Below are positions 25,828 through 35,571 of a stretch of DNA of 62,697 bases, one piece after another. The stretch covers positions 1-62,697 of the forward strand of contig JBBQZU010000020.1 in the NCBI GenBank assembly GCA_038207425.1, read 5' to 3'. The first letter of the stretch is position 1. The number at the start of each line of letters is the position of its first letter. The notes below the pieces were generated by a model. It did no database searches. It saw only the letters and a list, made by a program, of their open reading frames with translations, and was not told where the DNA came from. This stretch comes from JBBQZU01 sp038207425 (GTDB taxonomy: Bacteria; Bacteroidota; Bacteroidia; Flavobacteriales_D; Cryomorphaceae). The translations under genes and the position numbers were made by a program.

Positions 25828-28800
25828 ATGAAATTTTCAACCCCCCAGATTAATCATTCGATCAGGATTATCTATTGCCAAAATAGGCTCAATCAGGTCT
25901 ATGGCTTAGCCCTATTGCTGATACTGGCCATTGCATCAGGGAATAAAGCAAACGCCCAATGCGCCTTTACCGCCACAGCAAACCTAAAGGGCAACGGCTG
26001 CCACATAGCCGAAGAGCAGGTAAGGTGGGCTTCGCCTGGCGATGTAACAGTTTTGGGCAATAGCCTTACAAAATCAGGCGGTGGAAATGGCTGGAACGCA
26101 GGTGCTGAGTCAACTGCACTCGTAGCTGATGGCGGCTACATGTATACCGTGGCGAACGAGACCAATATCAACAGGATGATCGGTCTGAGTACAAACAACC
26201 AAAACAACAACTTTAACTCAATCGATTACGCCTTCTATCTGCGCAGCAGCGGAGTATTGGGCATATTTGAATCGGGCAATAACCGTGGTAATTTTGCTGT
26301 ATATGTTTCAGGTGATACGCTGCGTATTGCAAACGAAGGTGGAAAAATAAAATACTACCACAACCAAAACCTGCTTCGAACCGAGAATATCGCCACGGGT
26401 ACATCACTGTTGGTTGACTGTTCGATAAATACCGTAGGGGGAACTTTACGGCATGTTCACATTGGAAATATTACCCAGAACACATTCACCGCATCGATTT
26501 CAAATGCTGGCGCGGCTCCGAGCTACGCGTGGAGTGTGAACGCAACTCCTGCAGGAAACAATTCACCGAACTTCATTGCCACTGCCCTCGCCCCTGGCGA
26601 TGTAATAACCTGCGCACTCACTCCCGGAGTAGGTTCGTGCGCAACGGGAATCCAAAATTCCAATACCATTCGCATAAGGCCGCGTAAAACCCCATCCGTG
26701 AATGATTTCAGAATTACTGCTACCGCGCTGCAGTCGGGTTGTAAACGCAGTATAGAGCTGGTATCATGGAGTGTAGCGGCTTTGGCCAATGTTGAATCAA
26801 ATGGAAGCAACCTGTCAAAAATTCAAAGCAATGGCAATTGGGATGGTGGTGCATACTCCCTCAACTCAGTTGTAAACAACGGCTATCTCGAATTTACCAA
26901 TTCCGAAATTACCCGAAAGGCTATAGGACTCAGCCATACCAACCCCGACAACAATTTTAATACGATCAGTTATGCCTTCTTTTTCGAAACAGGAGGAAGC
27001 CTGCGAATTTACGAAAATGGCACTAACCGCGGCGTCTTCGGTTCATACGCAATAAATGATGTTTTCAGAATATTCGCTGATCAGGGAGTAGTAAAATACT
27101 ACAGAAACGGTACGCTACTCCGCATCAGCACAGTAGCCCCTACCCTGCCCCTTTTTGCTGATGTAAGTCTGCGAGATGTTGGAGCCACAGTAACCAACGC
27201 GGTTATTTCAAATTTCAATGGCGGTACCTTCACGGCCAATGTGCAAAATGCAGGCACAAACCCGATTTTGCAATGGAAACTCAACGGAACCAACGTAGGA
27301 ACAAACTCATCGAGCTACAGCAATTCATCTCTAAACGATGGTGACATTGTAAGATGTGATCTCACGCCCGATTTTGACGGATGCACCGGTTCCGCATTTG
27401 CTTCAAGCGAAATATTAATTACCAATGCGATAAGCTTAAATGCCATCAACTTCTATATAAGCGCAAACCCTGCAGTAGCAGCCTGCGCTACTACCCTCGA
27501 AGATGTAGTATGGAACAGAGCCACCCTCACAAACAATGAAGCAACAGGCAATAACCTTATTAAAATACAAAGTACCGGCAACTGGAATGGAAACGGCGCC
27601 TCGCTAAACAGGGTAGCTAATAATGGATATTTTGAGTTTACCAATTCTGAAATAACCCGAAAAATTGTGGGCTTGAGCGATGTGGACCTCTCGTCCAATT
27701 TTACTTCTATTAAGTATGGTTTCTTTTTTGAAAGCGGCACTGTGCTGCGTATCTACGAAAACGGAACCGACCGTGGAACCTTTGGCAACTATGCTATTGG
27801 TGATGTATTTCGCATCACTGTACAAACAGGCGTGGTGAAGTACTATAAAAACGGAACACTGTTGCGCATCAGTACAGTTGCGCCTACTCTGCCACTGCTA
27901 GTTGACGTGAGTCTCCGCAATGTTGGAGCGACGGTTACAAATGCGGTAATTTCAAATTTTAACAGCGGCACATTCACTGCATTTGCCGCGAATGCCGGTG
28001 CCAATCCCACTTACCAATGGAAAATAAACGGCACCATCGCGGGAGCAAACAGCAACGTATACAGCAACGGCTCACTGAGCAATGGCGATATAGTAACCTG
28101 CGAACTTACACCCAACATAAACAACTGTTCGTTAACGGCAATTGCATCATCGGCAATTGAAGTGCTCGAAGCACCAAGCCCGCCTTCGCTAAACTTCTTC
28201 ATCGCAGGTGAAGTTGCTTCATCGGCCTGTGCCATTGCCATAGAAGATGCAGTGTGGAATTCAGCATCATTTAGCAATGTAAATGCAAGCACAAACAACC
28301 TTTTGAAAGTTCAAAGCAACGGCAATTGGGATGGTGGTGCTGCATCGCTAAATACAGTCGCTGACAATGGATACTTCGAGTTCACCAATTCTGAAATAAC
28401 CCGAAAAACTGTGGGCTTGAGCGATGTGCAGCTAAACTCCAATTTCACTTCTATCAAGTATGGTTTCTTTTTTGAAAGCGGCACTGTGCTGCGTATCTAC
28501 GAAAACGGAACCGACCGTGGAACCTTTGGCAACTATGCTATAAATGATGTATTTCGCATCACTGTAGAAACAGGCTTAGTGAAGTATTATAAAAACGGAA
28601 CACTGCTGCGCGTCAGTACCGTGCTGCCTGCACTTCCTCTGCTGGTAGATGTTAGTTTACGCGATGTGGGTGCAACAGTGACTGATGCAAAGATCGCTAA
28701 CTTCAATGTAGGTACCCTTACGGCGAATGTGCAGAATGCAGGAAGCAACCCTGTATTTCAATGGAAATTGAATGGTGCCAATGTAGGTGCCAATACACCT

Positions 28801-31800
28801 ACTTATACCAATTCAGGGCTTATTGATGGAGACGCAATAACCTGCGAATTAACCCCAGATATTGATGGCTGTGAATTTACCATATACACATCGAATGAAA
28901 TAGCGCTGGAAACGTTAGATAACTCACCGAGCATTGACTTCTACATCAGCGGTGAAACGGTATCTGCAGGTTGCTTTCTGGCCACAAAAACCGTAGCCTG
29001 GGAAAGTGCTTCACTACTCAATGTAACCGCTACCGGCAATAATCTTTTAAAAGTACAAAGCAATGGTAACTGGAATGGCGGTGCCTTCTCGCAAAATGCG
29101 GTAGCCGATAACGGCTATTTAGAATTTACAAACGCTGAAACCTTAAGGAAGGCTGTGGGCCTTAGCACTAACAATTCCAATGCGGCGCAGAATACACTCA
29201 ACTACGCCTTCATTTTCGAAAGCGGTGGTGTGCTGCGAATCATGGAAAATGGAACCGACCGCGGTGCATTTGGCACGCATGCCATTGGCAACATTTTCAG
29301 AATCGCCGTAGAAAACGGCGTGGTAAAATATTACCGAAACGGCACCCTGCTTCGCATCAGTACTGTGGTGCCTTCGCTTCCGCTAAAAGTAGATGTAAGC
29401 CTGCGCGATGTAGGCTCAACGGTATCAAGTGCTCTGATTGCAAATTTCAACGGAGGTATCTTTACTGCAAATGTGAGCAGCGCAGGAGTCAACCCAACAT
29501 TTCAGTGGAAACTCAATGGCACCAATGTAGGCAGCAATTCAGTTTCGTATACCAATACATCACTGCAGGACAATGATATAATTACCTGCGAGCTGATACC
29601 TGACTTAGGCGGTTGTGGGGCTGTAGTTTATACATCAAACAATGTTTCAATTACACAGGTAGAAAATCCCGTGAGTATAAGCTTCTACATCACCGCCAAT
29701 GCAGTGCCTTTTGCATGCAATGCTGCGGTGGAAAATGTGGTGTGGAATCCGGCATCACTTAGCAATACGGAAGCCAACGGCAACAACCTTTTGAAGGTCC
29801 AGGGAGGTTCTTCTTGGAATGCAAATGCATCATCACTTAACGAAGTATACAACAACGGCTATTTAGAATTTACTGCAAGCGAAACAAACCGAAACCGCAT
29901 GGTAGGTCTCAGCCAAACCGATGCCAGCGCATCCTTCAACACCATACGCTACGCATTCTACCTGATCAACAACGGTGGCATCCAAATCTACGAAAATGGC
30001 GCAAACCGCGGAACATTTGGTACTTTCCAAACTGGCGACTTACTAAGAATAACAGCCGACGACGGAATAATAAAATATTATAGAAATGGCACCCTGCTGA
30101 GAACAACGACCCTCCTGCCTACCTTTCCGCTTAGAGCCGATGTATCAATAAATCAGGTAGGCGGTACTGTGAACAACGCTGTAATATCAAATTACAACAA
30201 CGGTACCTTTACTGCCATCGTTGACAATGCAGGTCCGGCACCCACCTACCAATGGATGGTAAACGGCAGCAACGTGGGTACCAATAGCAACGTATATTCC
30301 AATACCACACTGAGCAGCGGCGATATAATAACCTGTGTGCTTTCGCCCGATTTGGGTGGTTGCGGAGAACTTTCCTACACATCAAAGCCAATAACCAAAC
30401 TTAGTACAAACCTTCCGGTTGAAATTACCTTTTACATTCAATCAACCAACGAACCAAGCGGCTACGGCATAGCAATTGAAAATATAGCTTGGAATACAGC
30501 TTCGCTTCAAAATGTGCAGGCTACTGAAAATAACCTACTCAAGGTTTTATCAAATAATAACTGGAACGGAAATGCCGCATCACACAATACAGTAAAGGAC
30601 AATGGCTACTTCGAATTTACTGCATTTCAAACGAACCACCGCCGAATGGTGGGTCTCAGTAATACCGATGCCAACGCGAATTTTAATACCATACGTTATG
30701 CATTTGATCTAAACAGCAATGGACAGCTTCGCATTTATGAAAATGGAACAAACAGAGGGTTATTTGGCAATTACGCAATCGGAGATATATTCAGAATTTC
30801 GGTGGAACTGGGTATCGTAAATTACTACCGCAATGGTGCATTGATTTATACAAGTGCACTTGCTCCTACACTTCCCCTATTGGCTGATGTAAGCATAAGC
30901 AATGTAGGCGGTAGAGTAACAAATGCGGTGGTGGCAAATACTACCGGTGGTGTATTCACAGCCCATGTGCAAAATGCAGGTAGCTCACCGAACTATCAAT
31001 GGAAATTAAATGGCACCAATGTAGGTGCCAATACTACAACCTATACCAATTTGGGCTTGTTGGATGGAGACATTATAACCTGCGAGCTTACACCTGATCT
31101 TACCGCTTGCGGAACAAGCGACTTCACTTCCAATATCATTACCATTTCAGGACCTGATGGCACCACCGACTGGATAGGTGCGATAAGCACGAATTGGCAT
31201 AACCCAGCCAACTGGAGCAGCGGTGTGCCCAATCAATTTATAGATGCAACTATCCCCGCCGGAACGCCTTTCAGCCCGGCAGTAAATGCACCCGCGCCGC
31301 TGAAAAATCTTGAAATAGAAACAGGCGCCAATCTTACCACGGCCAGCAGTACCATGCAGGTTTATGGCGACATCAATAATTTAGGAACTATAATTGGCAG
31401 CCTAGGTACCGTGGCATTTCTGGGTGGTGTCAGTGCTACCATTTCTGGAAATATTACCCGTTTCAACAGGGTGATTTTCAATAAAGCTTCTGCACTCGAA
31501 AGGGTAATACTCAATACCAGTATAGAGATTATTGACGAAACTGTTTTTATAATGGGTATTGTAGAAACAGGTGCCAATGAAGTAATTTACATCAATGATG
31601 CCAATAGCCGCGAAGGCCTTCCCGAAAGCCATGTGGAAGGTGTATGCAGAAAAATCGGTAATCAGACATTTCGATTTCCGGTAGGACGAAACGGTATTTA
31701 CGCACCGATTAGCATCTCTGCACCGGCTTTAACTACCGCTGAGTTTACAGCCACGTATATATATCTGGACCCGGAAGAAGACGGATATACCACTGCCGAC

Positions 31801-32613
31801 CGCGACCCTAGCTTGGTAACGCTGAGCCGCTGCGAGTACTGGTTGCTAAACCGAGAGGTAGGAACCTCATCGGTTGCTGTGACTCTCTCCTTTGAAAATG
31901 TAAGAAGCTGCGGAGTTACAAACCCAGCCGATCTTCGCGTAAGCCGATGGACAGGTACCAACTGGCAAAACCATGGCTACCTAACCCATACCGGCGATGC
32001 GAACAGCGGAACCGTAACAAGTGGATTGCCTATACTCAACTTCAGTCCGTTCACACTGGGGTCAGGTACATCGGTAAACCCGCTGCCCATTGACCTGCTC
32101 AGCTTTGAAGCCAAACGATCAGGTATAAAGGTTGATGTAAAATGGACCACCGCAGCAGAGGTAAACAACGACTTCTTCACTTTGGAAAGAAGCAGCGATG
32201 GGGCCAATTATGCGGCGATCGCAATTATTCAGGGTGCTGGAAATTCACCGTCGGCGATCAATTATGTGCACAGTGACATGAGTCCGCTGAAAGGAACCTC
32301 GTATTACAGGTTGCGCCAAACAGATTTTGACGGTACATCAAAAGTGTACCCGCCGCAGAGTGTATTCTTTGGCGGAGGTTTGGGCACTTCTGTATATCCC
32401 AACCCTACCGACGGATACTTCAGGGTATTGCTTCCGGCAAATGACGAACCGGCTACCTTAAGGCTTATTGCAGCGAGCGGCGCCCGGATATGGACAAAAA
32501 TTACTGAAGGCAGCATAGCTGAAAACAATGTACAAGGCCTCGCACCGGGAGTTTACATACTCGAAGTAGAAGCAAAAAATTATGTGGAGCGCTTCAAGCT
32601 TATAATCAGGTAA
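25828..32613 (+). CDS. Giant secreted repeat protein (adhesin-like) with T9SS type A sorting domain
   Basis: The protein has 2261 residues. After an N-terminal export signal (LALLLILAIASGNKANAQ, about 27-44) come seven tandem units of 248 residues, to about residue 1774. Each has a jelly-roll/concanavalin-like half (NNGYLEFTNSEITRK...GLS, RIYENGTxRGxFG, VVKYYRNGTLLRIST) and an Ig-like half (ANVQNAGxNPxxQWKLNGTNVGxNS...GDIITCELTPDxxGC). Then come a conserved Bacteroidota linker domain (DWIGAISTNWHNPANWSSGVPN) and a T9SS tail starting VYPNPTDGYF (about 2189). Three Cys recur per unit. Such regular repeats suit a long cell-surface fibre; adhesion or gliding is inferred. Unit 7 lacks the first conserved Cys. 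Confidence 0.85.
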   Translation: MKFSTPQINHSIRIIYCQNRLNQVYGLALLLILAIASGNKANAQCAFTATANLKGNGCHIAEEQVRWASPGDVTVLGNSLTKSGGGNGWNAGAESTALVADGGYMYTVANETNINRMIGLSTNNQNNNFNSIDYAFYLRSSGVLGIFESGNNRGNFAVYVSGDTLRIANEGGKIKYYHNQNLLRTENIATGTSLLVDCSINTVGGTLRHVHIGNITQNTFTASISNAGAAPSYAWSVNATPAGNNSPNFIATALAPGDVITCALTPGVGSCATGIQNSNTIRIRPRKTPSVNDFRITATALQSGCKRSIELVSWSVAALANVESNGSNLSKIQSNGNWDGGAYSLNSVVNNGYLEFTNSEITRKAIGLSHTNPDNNFNTISYAFFFETGGSLRIYENGTNRGVFGSYAINDVFRIFADQGVVKYYRNGTLLRISTVAPTLPLFADVSLRDVGATVTNAVISNFNGGTFTANVQNAGTNPILQWKLNGTNVGTNSSSYSNSSLNDGDIVRCDLTPDFDGCTGSAFASSEILITNAISLNAINFYISANPAVAACATTLEDVVWNRATLTNNEATGNNLIKIQSTGNWNGNGASLNRVANNGYFEFTNSEITRKIVGLSDVDLSSNFTSIKYGFFFESGTVLRIYENGTDRGTFGNYAIGDVFRITVQTGVVKYYKNGTLLRISTVAPTLPLLVDVSLRNVGATVTNAVISNFNSGTFTAFAANAGANPTYQWKINGTIAGANSNVYSNGSLSNGDIVTCELTPNINNCSLTAIASSAIEVLEAPSPPSLNFFIAGEVASSACAIAIEDAVWNSASFSNVNASTNNLLKVQSNGNWDGGAASLNTVADNGYFEFTNSEITRKTVGLSDVQLNSNFTSIKYGFFFESGTVLRIYENGTDRGTFGNYAINDVFRITVETGLVKYYKNGTLLRVSTVLPALPLLVDVSLRDVGATVTDAKIANFNVGTLTANVQNAGSNPVFQWKLNGANVGANTPTYTNSGLIDGDAITCELTPDIDGCEFTIYTSNEIALETLDNSPSIDFYISGETVSAGCFLATKTVAWESASLLNVTATGNNLLKVQSNGNWNGGAFSQNAVADNGYLEFTNAETLRKAVGLSTNNSNAAQNTLNYAFIFESGGVLRIMENGTDRGAFGTHAIGNIFRIAVENGVVKYYRNGTLLRISTVVPSLPLKVDVSLRDVGSTVSSALIANFNGGIFTANVSSAGVNPTFQWKLNGTNVGSNSVSYTNTSLQDNDIITCELIPDLGGCGAVVYTSNNVSITQVENPVSISFYITANAVPFACNAAVENVVWNPASLSNTEANGNNLLKVQGGSSWNANASSLNEVYNNGYLEFTASETNRNRMVGLSQTDASASFNTIRYAFYLINNGGIQIYENGANRGTFGTFQTGDLLRITADDGIIKYYRNGTLLRTTTLLPTFPLRADVSINQVGGTVNNAVISNYNNGTFTAIVDNAGPAPTYQWMVNGSNVGTNSNVYSNTTLSSGDIITCVLSPDLGGCGELSYTSKPITKLSTNLPVEITFYIQSTNEPSGYGIAIENIAWNTASLQNVQATENNLLKVLSNNNWNGNAASHNTVKDNGYFEFTAFQTNHRRMVGLSNTDANANFNTIRYAFDLNSNGQLRIYENGTNRGLFGNYAIGDIFRISVELGIVNYYRNGALIYTSALAPTLPLLADVSISNVGGRVTNAVVANTTGGVFTAHVQNAGSSPNYQWKLNGTNVGANTTTYTNLGLLDGDIITCELTPDLTACGTSDFTSNIITISGPDGTTDWIGAISTNWHNPANWSSGVPNQFIDATIPAGTPFSPAVNAPAPLKNLEIETGANLTTASSTMQVYGDINNLGTIIGSLGTVAFLGGVSATISGNITRFNRVIFNKASALERVILNTSIEIIDETVFIMGIVETGANEVIYINDANSREGLPESHVEGVCRKIGNQTFRFPVGRNGIYAPISISAPALTTAEFTATYIYLDPEEDGYTTADRDPSLVTLSRCEYWLLNREVGTSSVAVTLSFENVRSCGVTNPADLRVSRWTGTNWQNHGYLTHTGDANSGTVTSGLPILNFSPFTLGSGTSVNPLPIDLLSFEAKRSGIKVDVKWTTAAEVNNDFFTLERSSDGANYAAIAIIQGAGNSPSAINYVHSDMSPLKGTSYYRLRQTDFDGTSKVYPPQSVFFGGGLGTSVYPNPTDGYFRVLLPANDEPATLRLIAASGARIWTKITEGSIAENNVQGLAPGVYILEVEAKNYVERFKLIIR
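25960..31150 (+). repeat. Seven in-frame tandem repeats of about 744 bp
   Basis: Unit starts, judged from the repeated FYI-type strand, lie at about 25960, 26698, 27442, 28186, 28930, 29674 and 30421; units 2 to 5 are exactly 744 bp long and unit 6 is 747. Units 3 and 4 share long nearly identical stretches (for example around 27710-27800 and 28450-28540), showing recent duplication or gene conversion. Unit 1 is the most diverged. Confidence 0.9.
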
Positions 32614-32670
32614 CAGTCCGTTTTTTTAGAATATTTAAAATTCCGTGTGTTGGTGCTCTAAGCACCGTTC

Positions 32671-32699
32671 AAGGGCTCCAGTTTCCGGAGCCCTTTTTC
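32671..32699 (+). terminator. Terminator after the giant adhesin gene
   Basis: AAGGGCTCC, a 7-base loop and GGAGCCCTT form a 9-bp stem followed by T-rich sequence. A second small hairpin, GGTGCT-CTA-AGCACC (32651-32665), lies just before it. Confidence 0.92.
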
Positions 32700-32764
32700 T
32701 TTTTGCCGAAAGGCTGGAATGGTGCTAAGTAACCTAGGTTCCAAAACACTCATAAGAACCACAT

Positions 32765-32772
32765 TAACTTTG
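32765..32772 (+). promoter_or_regulatory. -7 promoter element of the sulfur/rhodanese operon
   Basis: TAACTTTG is an exact TAnnTTTG box 43 bp upstream of the MBL-rhodanese start. No clear TTTG -33 element is seen at the expected distance. Confidence 0.5.
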
Positions 32773-32815
32773 TACCGTTTAAAACGCATTTAATAAACCC
32801 GAAAAAGAAAATATT

Positions 32816-34228
32816 ATGAAAGTAGAGCAGATATATACCGGATGTATTGCCCACGCGGCGTACTACCTTGTGAGCAATGGTGAAGCCGCCATTTTTGACC
32901 CGCTTCGTGAAGTGCAGCCTTATATAGACCGCGCCGTGAGAGATGGAGCTAAAATAAAGTACGTCTTTGAAACCCACTTTCATGCTGACTTTGTGAGCGG
33001 ACACCTTGATCTTGCTAAAAAAACCGGTGCAGATATCGTATACGGACCAACGGCGAAACCCGGCTTTGATGCCATAGTAGCCGAAGACGGACAAGTTTTC
33101 AAAGTGGGAAACTATTCCGTAAAGGTCATCCACACTCCGGGTCACACCATGGAGAGCACCACATTTCTGCTGATAGATGAAGATGGCAGTGAGCACGGTA
33201 TTGTGACGGGCGATACCCTCTTCATAGGCGATGTAGGCCGCCCTGACCTTGCGCAACACGTGATAGAAGACCTCACTGAAGACAAGCTCGCCGGATACCT
33301 ATTCGACTCACTCCGAAATAAAATTATGCCACTTGCTGACCACCTAATCGTATACCCAAACCACGGTGCGGGCAGCGCTTGCGGCAAAATGATGAGCCAG
33401 GAAACCACAGATACCCTTGGCAATCAGAAAAAAGTAAACTACGCATTAAATCCTGCACTGAGCAAAGATGAGTTCAAGAAGCAATTGCTTACCGGACTTA
33501 CTGCCCCGCCGAGTTATTTCCCTAAAAATGTAATCATGAATATCACAGGTTATGACAGCCTCGATACTGTAATGGAGCGCGCCAATCACCCACTCGACCC
33601 GGAAGCGTTTGAGATGGTGGCCAATGAAACCCGCGCCCTAATACTCGATACCCGCGATGCATCAGAATTTGCCAAAGGATTTATTCCTAACAGCATCAAT
33701 ATAGGTCTCGAAGGCAACTTTGCCATGTGGGTAGGTGAAATGATCACTGATATAAAGCAGGAAATTCTGCTTGTAACCGATCATGGCAAAGAAGAAGAAG
33801 CCGTAACACGCCTTTCGCGGGTGGGCTATGACCATACCATTGGATACCTGAAGGGTGGCTTTAAGGCTTGGGCCGATAGCGGGAAAGAATTCGATACCAT
33901 AAACAGGCTGAGCACATCGCAACTCGAAGCGATGTATGCTGAAAAACCACTTGTTTTTGATGTGCGCAAAAAGAGCGAGTTCGACTCGCAGCACTTGGAC
34001 GGAGCCATCAATGTACCGCTCAATCAAATCAATAATCACCTGGCGGAATTTCCAAAGAACAAACCTTTCATCATTCATTGTGCAGGTGGATACCGCAGCA
34101 TGATCGCTGCCGCCATACTCAAGCAGCGCGGTTGGGAAAATTTTGCAGATGTAGAAGGCGGATTTAAAGAACTGGCTGAAACCAGCATTCCGAAAACCGA
34201 CTATATATGCCCTACTACACTGTTGTAA
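32816..34228 (+). CDS. MBL-fold persulfide dioxygenase-like hydrolase fused to two rhodanese domains
   Basis: The protein has 470 residues. The N-terminal metallo-beta-lactamase domain (about 1-230) resembles ETHE1-type persulfide dioxygenases: metal motif ETHFHADFVSGH, then VIHTPGHTMES, GDTLFIGDVGRPDLA and VYPNHGAGSACG. The first rhodanese (about 250-355) has no active-site Cys (VTDHGKEE in its place). The second (about 365-460) has the sulfur-carrying Cys in IIHCAGGYRSM. The protein probably oxidises glutathione- or other low-molecular-weight persulfides and shuttles sulfane sulfur. It heads an operon with two single-domain rhodaneses and Dps. Confidence 0.87.
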   Translation: MKVEQIYTGCIAHAAYYLVSNGEAAIFDPLREVQPYIDRAVRDGAKIKYVFETHFHADFVSGHLDLAKKTGADIVYGPTAKPGFDAIVAEDGQVFKVGNYSVKVIHTPGHTMESTTFLLIDEDGSEHGIVTGDTLFIGDVGRPDLAQHVIEDLTEDKLAGYLFDSLRNKIMPLADHLIVYPNHGAGSACGKMMSQETTDTLGNQKKVNYALNPALSKDEFKKQLLTGLTAPPSYFPKNVIMNITGYDSLDTVMERANHPLDPEAFEMVANETRALILDTRDASEFAKGFIPNSINIGLEGNFAMWVGEMITDIKQEILLVTDHGKEEEAVTRLSRVGYDHTIGYLKGGFKAWADSGKEFDTINRLSTSQLEAMYAEKPLVFDVRKKSEFDSQHLDGAINVPLNQINNHLAEFPKNKPFIIHCAGGYRSMIAAAILKQRGWENFADVEGGFKELAETSIPKTDYICPTTLL

Positions 34229-34245
34229 ATTCATTTGCCGAAAGG

Positions 34246-34461
34246 ATGAAAAAAAACGCTTTAACCATTGTGGGGGCTCTGGCCGGTGCCTTTCTGGGCT
34301 TGCTTTACTGGAGCCGCGTGGGATGCAGCAATGACCATTGCGTAATTGCTTCAAACCCCTATATCAGCACTGCCTATGGCGGACTCTTTCTTGGCTTAAT
34401 TGCCAATGAAATTTCAAGAACAAGAAACAAACAAAAACAAAAACAAAAAACACAACAATGA
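34246..34461 (+). CDS. Small membrane protein, DUF6132-like
   Basis: The protein has 71 residues with two hydrophobic segments (LTIVGALAGAFLGLLYWS and ISTAYGGLFLGLIANEI) and a GCSNDHCVI loop with two cysteines between them. The short tail is rich in Lys/Gln. This matches a small Bacteroidota family that sits next to rhodanese genes; function unknown, perhaps sulfur-compound related given the cysteine pair and context. I start at ATG 34246 (MKKNALTIV); an upstream in-frame ATG at 34207 lies inside the previous gene. Overlaps the next gene by 4 bp. Confidence 0.75.
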   Translation: MKKNALTIVGALAGAFLGLLYWSRVGCSNDHCVIASNPYISTAYGGLFLGLIANEISRTRNKQKQKQKTQQ

Positions 34462-34748
34462 ATACAAACGAAAGATTTCGAGCAGGTAAAGGAACCATCG
34501 TAGATGTAAGATCAGCAGATGAGTTCAGGATGGGCCATGTGCGTGGATCAATTAATATTCCCTTGCAGGAGGTCAGCACGCGCGTAGCTGAATTCAAAAA
34601 ATTGGAAGCTCCATTGGTACTCTGTTGCGCATCGGGCAATAGAAGCGGTATAGCCACTATAATGTTGCAGCGCGAAGGCGTGAACTGCACCAACGGCGGC
34701 GGATGGATGGATGTGGAATATCAACTGAACATGGTAAAAGTATCATGA
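34458..34748 (+). CDS. Single-domain rhodanese-like protein (first)
   Basis: This 96-residue single-domain sulfurtransferase has the VDVRSADEFRMGHVRGSINIPL start of the rhodanese fold and the active-site loop LCCASGNRSGIA, with the catalytic Cys at about 56. It has no signal peptide and so is cytoplasmic. It overlaps both neighbours by 4 bp (ATGA junctions), so it is made together with them. Probable role: passing sulfane sulfur produced or consumed by the MBL enzyme upstream. Confidence 0.9.
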   Translation: MNTNERFRAGKGTIVDVRSADEFRMGHVRGSINIPLQEVSTRVAEFKKLEAPLVLCCASGNRSGIATIMLQREGVNCTNGGGWMDVEYQLNMVKVS

Positions 34749-35068
34749 TAGGAGCGCTGAAAAAAATGCTGGGCTTAGGACCTAAAACCAACTACAACGA
34801 CCTGATAAAACAGGGAGCAGCGGTGGTGGATGTGCGCACCGGCAATGAGTTCAAATCAGGCCACATAAAGGGATCACTGAATATAACACTCGACTCGATT
34901 TCGGCAGGAAAGCACCCGCTGAAGGATAAACAAAAACCACTCATATTGTGTTGTAGAAGCGGTATGCGTAGCGCAGCGGCTATGTCGGCACTCCAACGCC
35001 AGGGCTTCACACAGGTATACAACGGCGGCGGATGGCAATCGCTTCAGCAGAAGTTAAACCAAAAATAA
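34745..35068 (+). CDS. Single-domain rhodanese-like protein (second)
   Basis: The protein has 107 residues. A short N-terminal segment (MIGALKKMLGLGPKTNYNDLIKQG) precedes VDVRTGNEFKSGHIKGSLNI and the active-site loop LCCRSGMRSAA. It is paralogous to the preceding gene. The start at 34745 overlaps the previous stop; an in-frame GTG/ATG further upstream would run into that gene. It lies 6 bp before dps. Confidence 0.9.
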   Translation: MIGALKKMLGLGPKTNYNDLIKQGAAVVDVRTGNEFKSGHIKGSLNITLDSISAGKHPLKDKQKPLILCCRSGMRSAAAMSALQRQGFTQVYNGGGWQSLQQKLNQK

Positions 35069-35074
35069 AAGACA

Positions 35075-35545
35075 ATGAACCGTATAGGATTGGATAAAGA
35101 AAAGAGCGCAACTCTGGCTAAAAAACTGAATTCACTGCTCGCCGACTACATGGTATTTTACCAAAATACCCGCGGTCTGCACTGGAATATCAAAGGCGAG
35201 AAATTCTTTGAACTTCACCTGAAGTTTGAAGAACTCTACACCAACCTATTGCTTAAGATTGATGAAGTGGCTGAGCGAATTCTCACCCTGAGTGCAACAC
35301 CCCTCCACACCTTTGAAGATTACACCGCAAAGTCGAATATCAAAGCCATCAAAAATGTATCCGATGGCCGCGAAGGAGTGCAGTCTATACTTGATGCTTT
35401 TGAGAAATTATTGATTCGTCAGCGCGAAATATTGGCACTTGCTGCCGATGCACACGATGAAGGCACCAATGCACTGATGAGCGATTATATTCGTGAGCAG
35501 GAAAAGTTGGTTTGGATGTACTCGTCGTTTCTGAATAGGTCATAA
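35075..35545 (+). CDS. dps: Dps-family ferritin-like DNA-protection protein
   Basis: The protein has 156 residues. The four-helix Dps fold is marked by FYQNTRGLHWNIKGEKFFELHLKFEELYTNLLLKIDEVAERI, carrying the inter-subunit ferroxidase ligands (His of LHW, His of ELHLKF, Asp and Glu of IDEVAERI). Dps dodecamers store iron and remove H2O2, protecting DNA. Last gene of the rhodanese operon, linking sulfide/persulfide handling with peroxide stress. A copy of the recurrent 12-mer CCTTTCGGCAAA begins 5 bp after the stop. Confidence 0.93.
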   Translation: MNRIGLDKEKSATLAKKLNSLLADYMVFYQNTRGLHWNIKGEKFFELHLKFEELYTNLLLKIDEVAERILTLSATPLHTFEDYTAKSNIKAIKNVSDGREGVQSILDAFEKLLIRQREILALAADAHDEGTNALMSDYIREQEKLVWMYSSFLNRS

Positions 35546-35571
35546 ATATCCTTTCGGCAAAAAATTTAAGG

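Noticed and set aside
25960..31150. Regular repeats considered as a CRISPR-like or satellite array
   Set aside because: The period is 744 bp, in frame, with protein-level conservation; it is a coding repeat.
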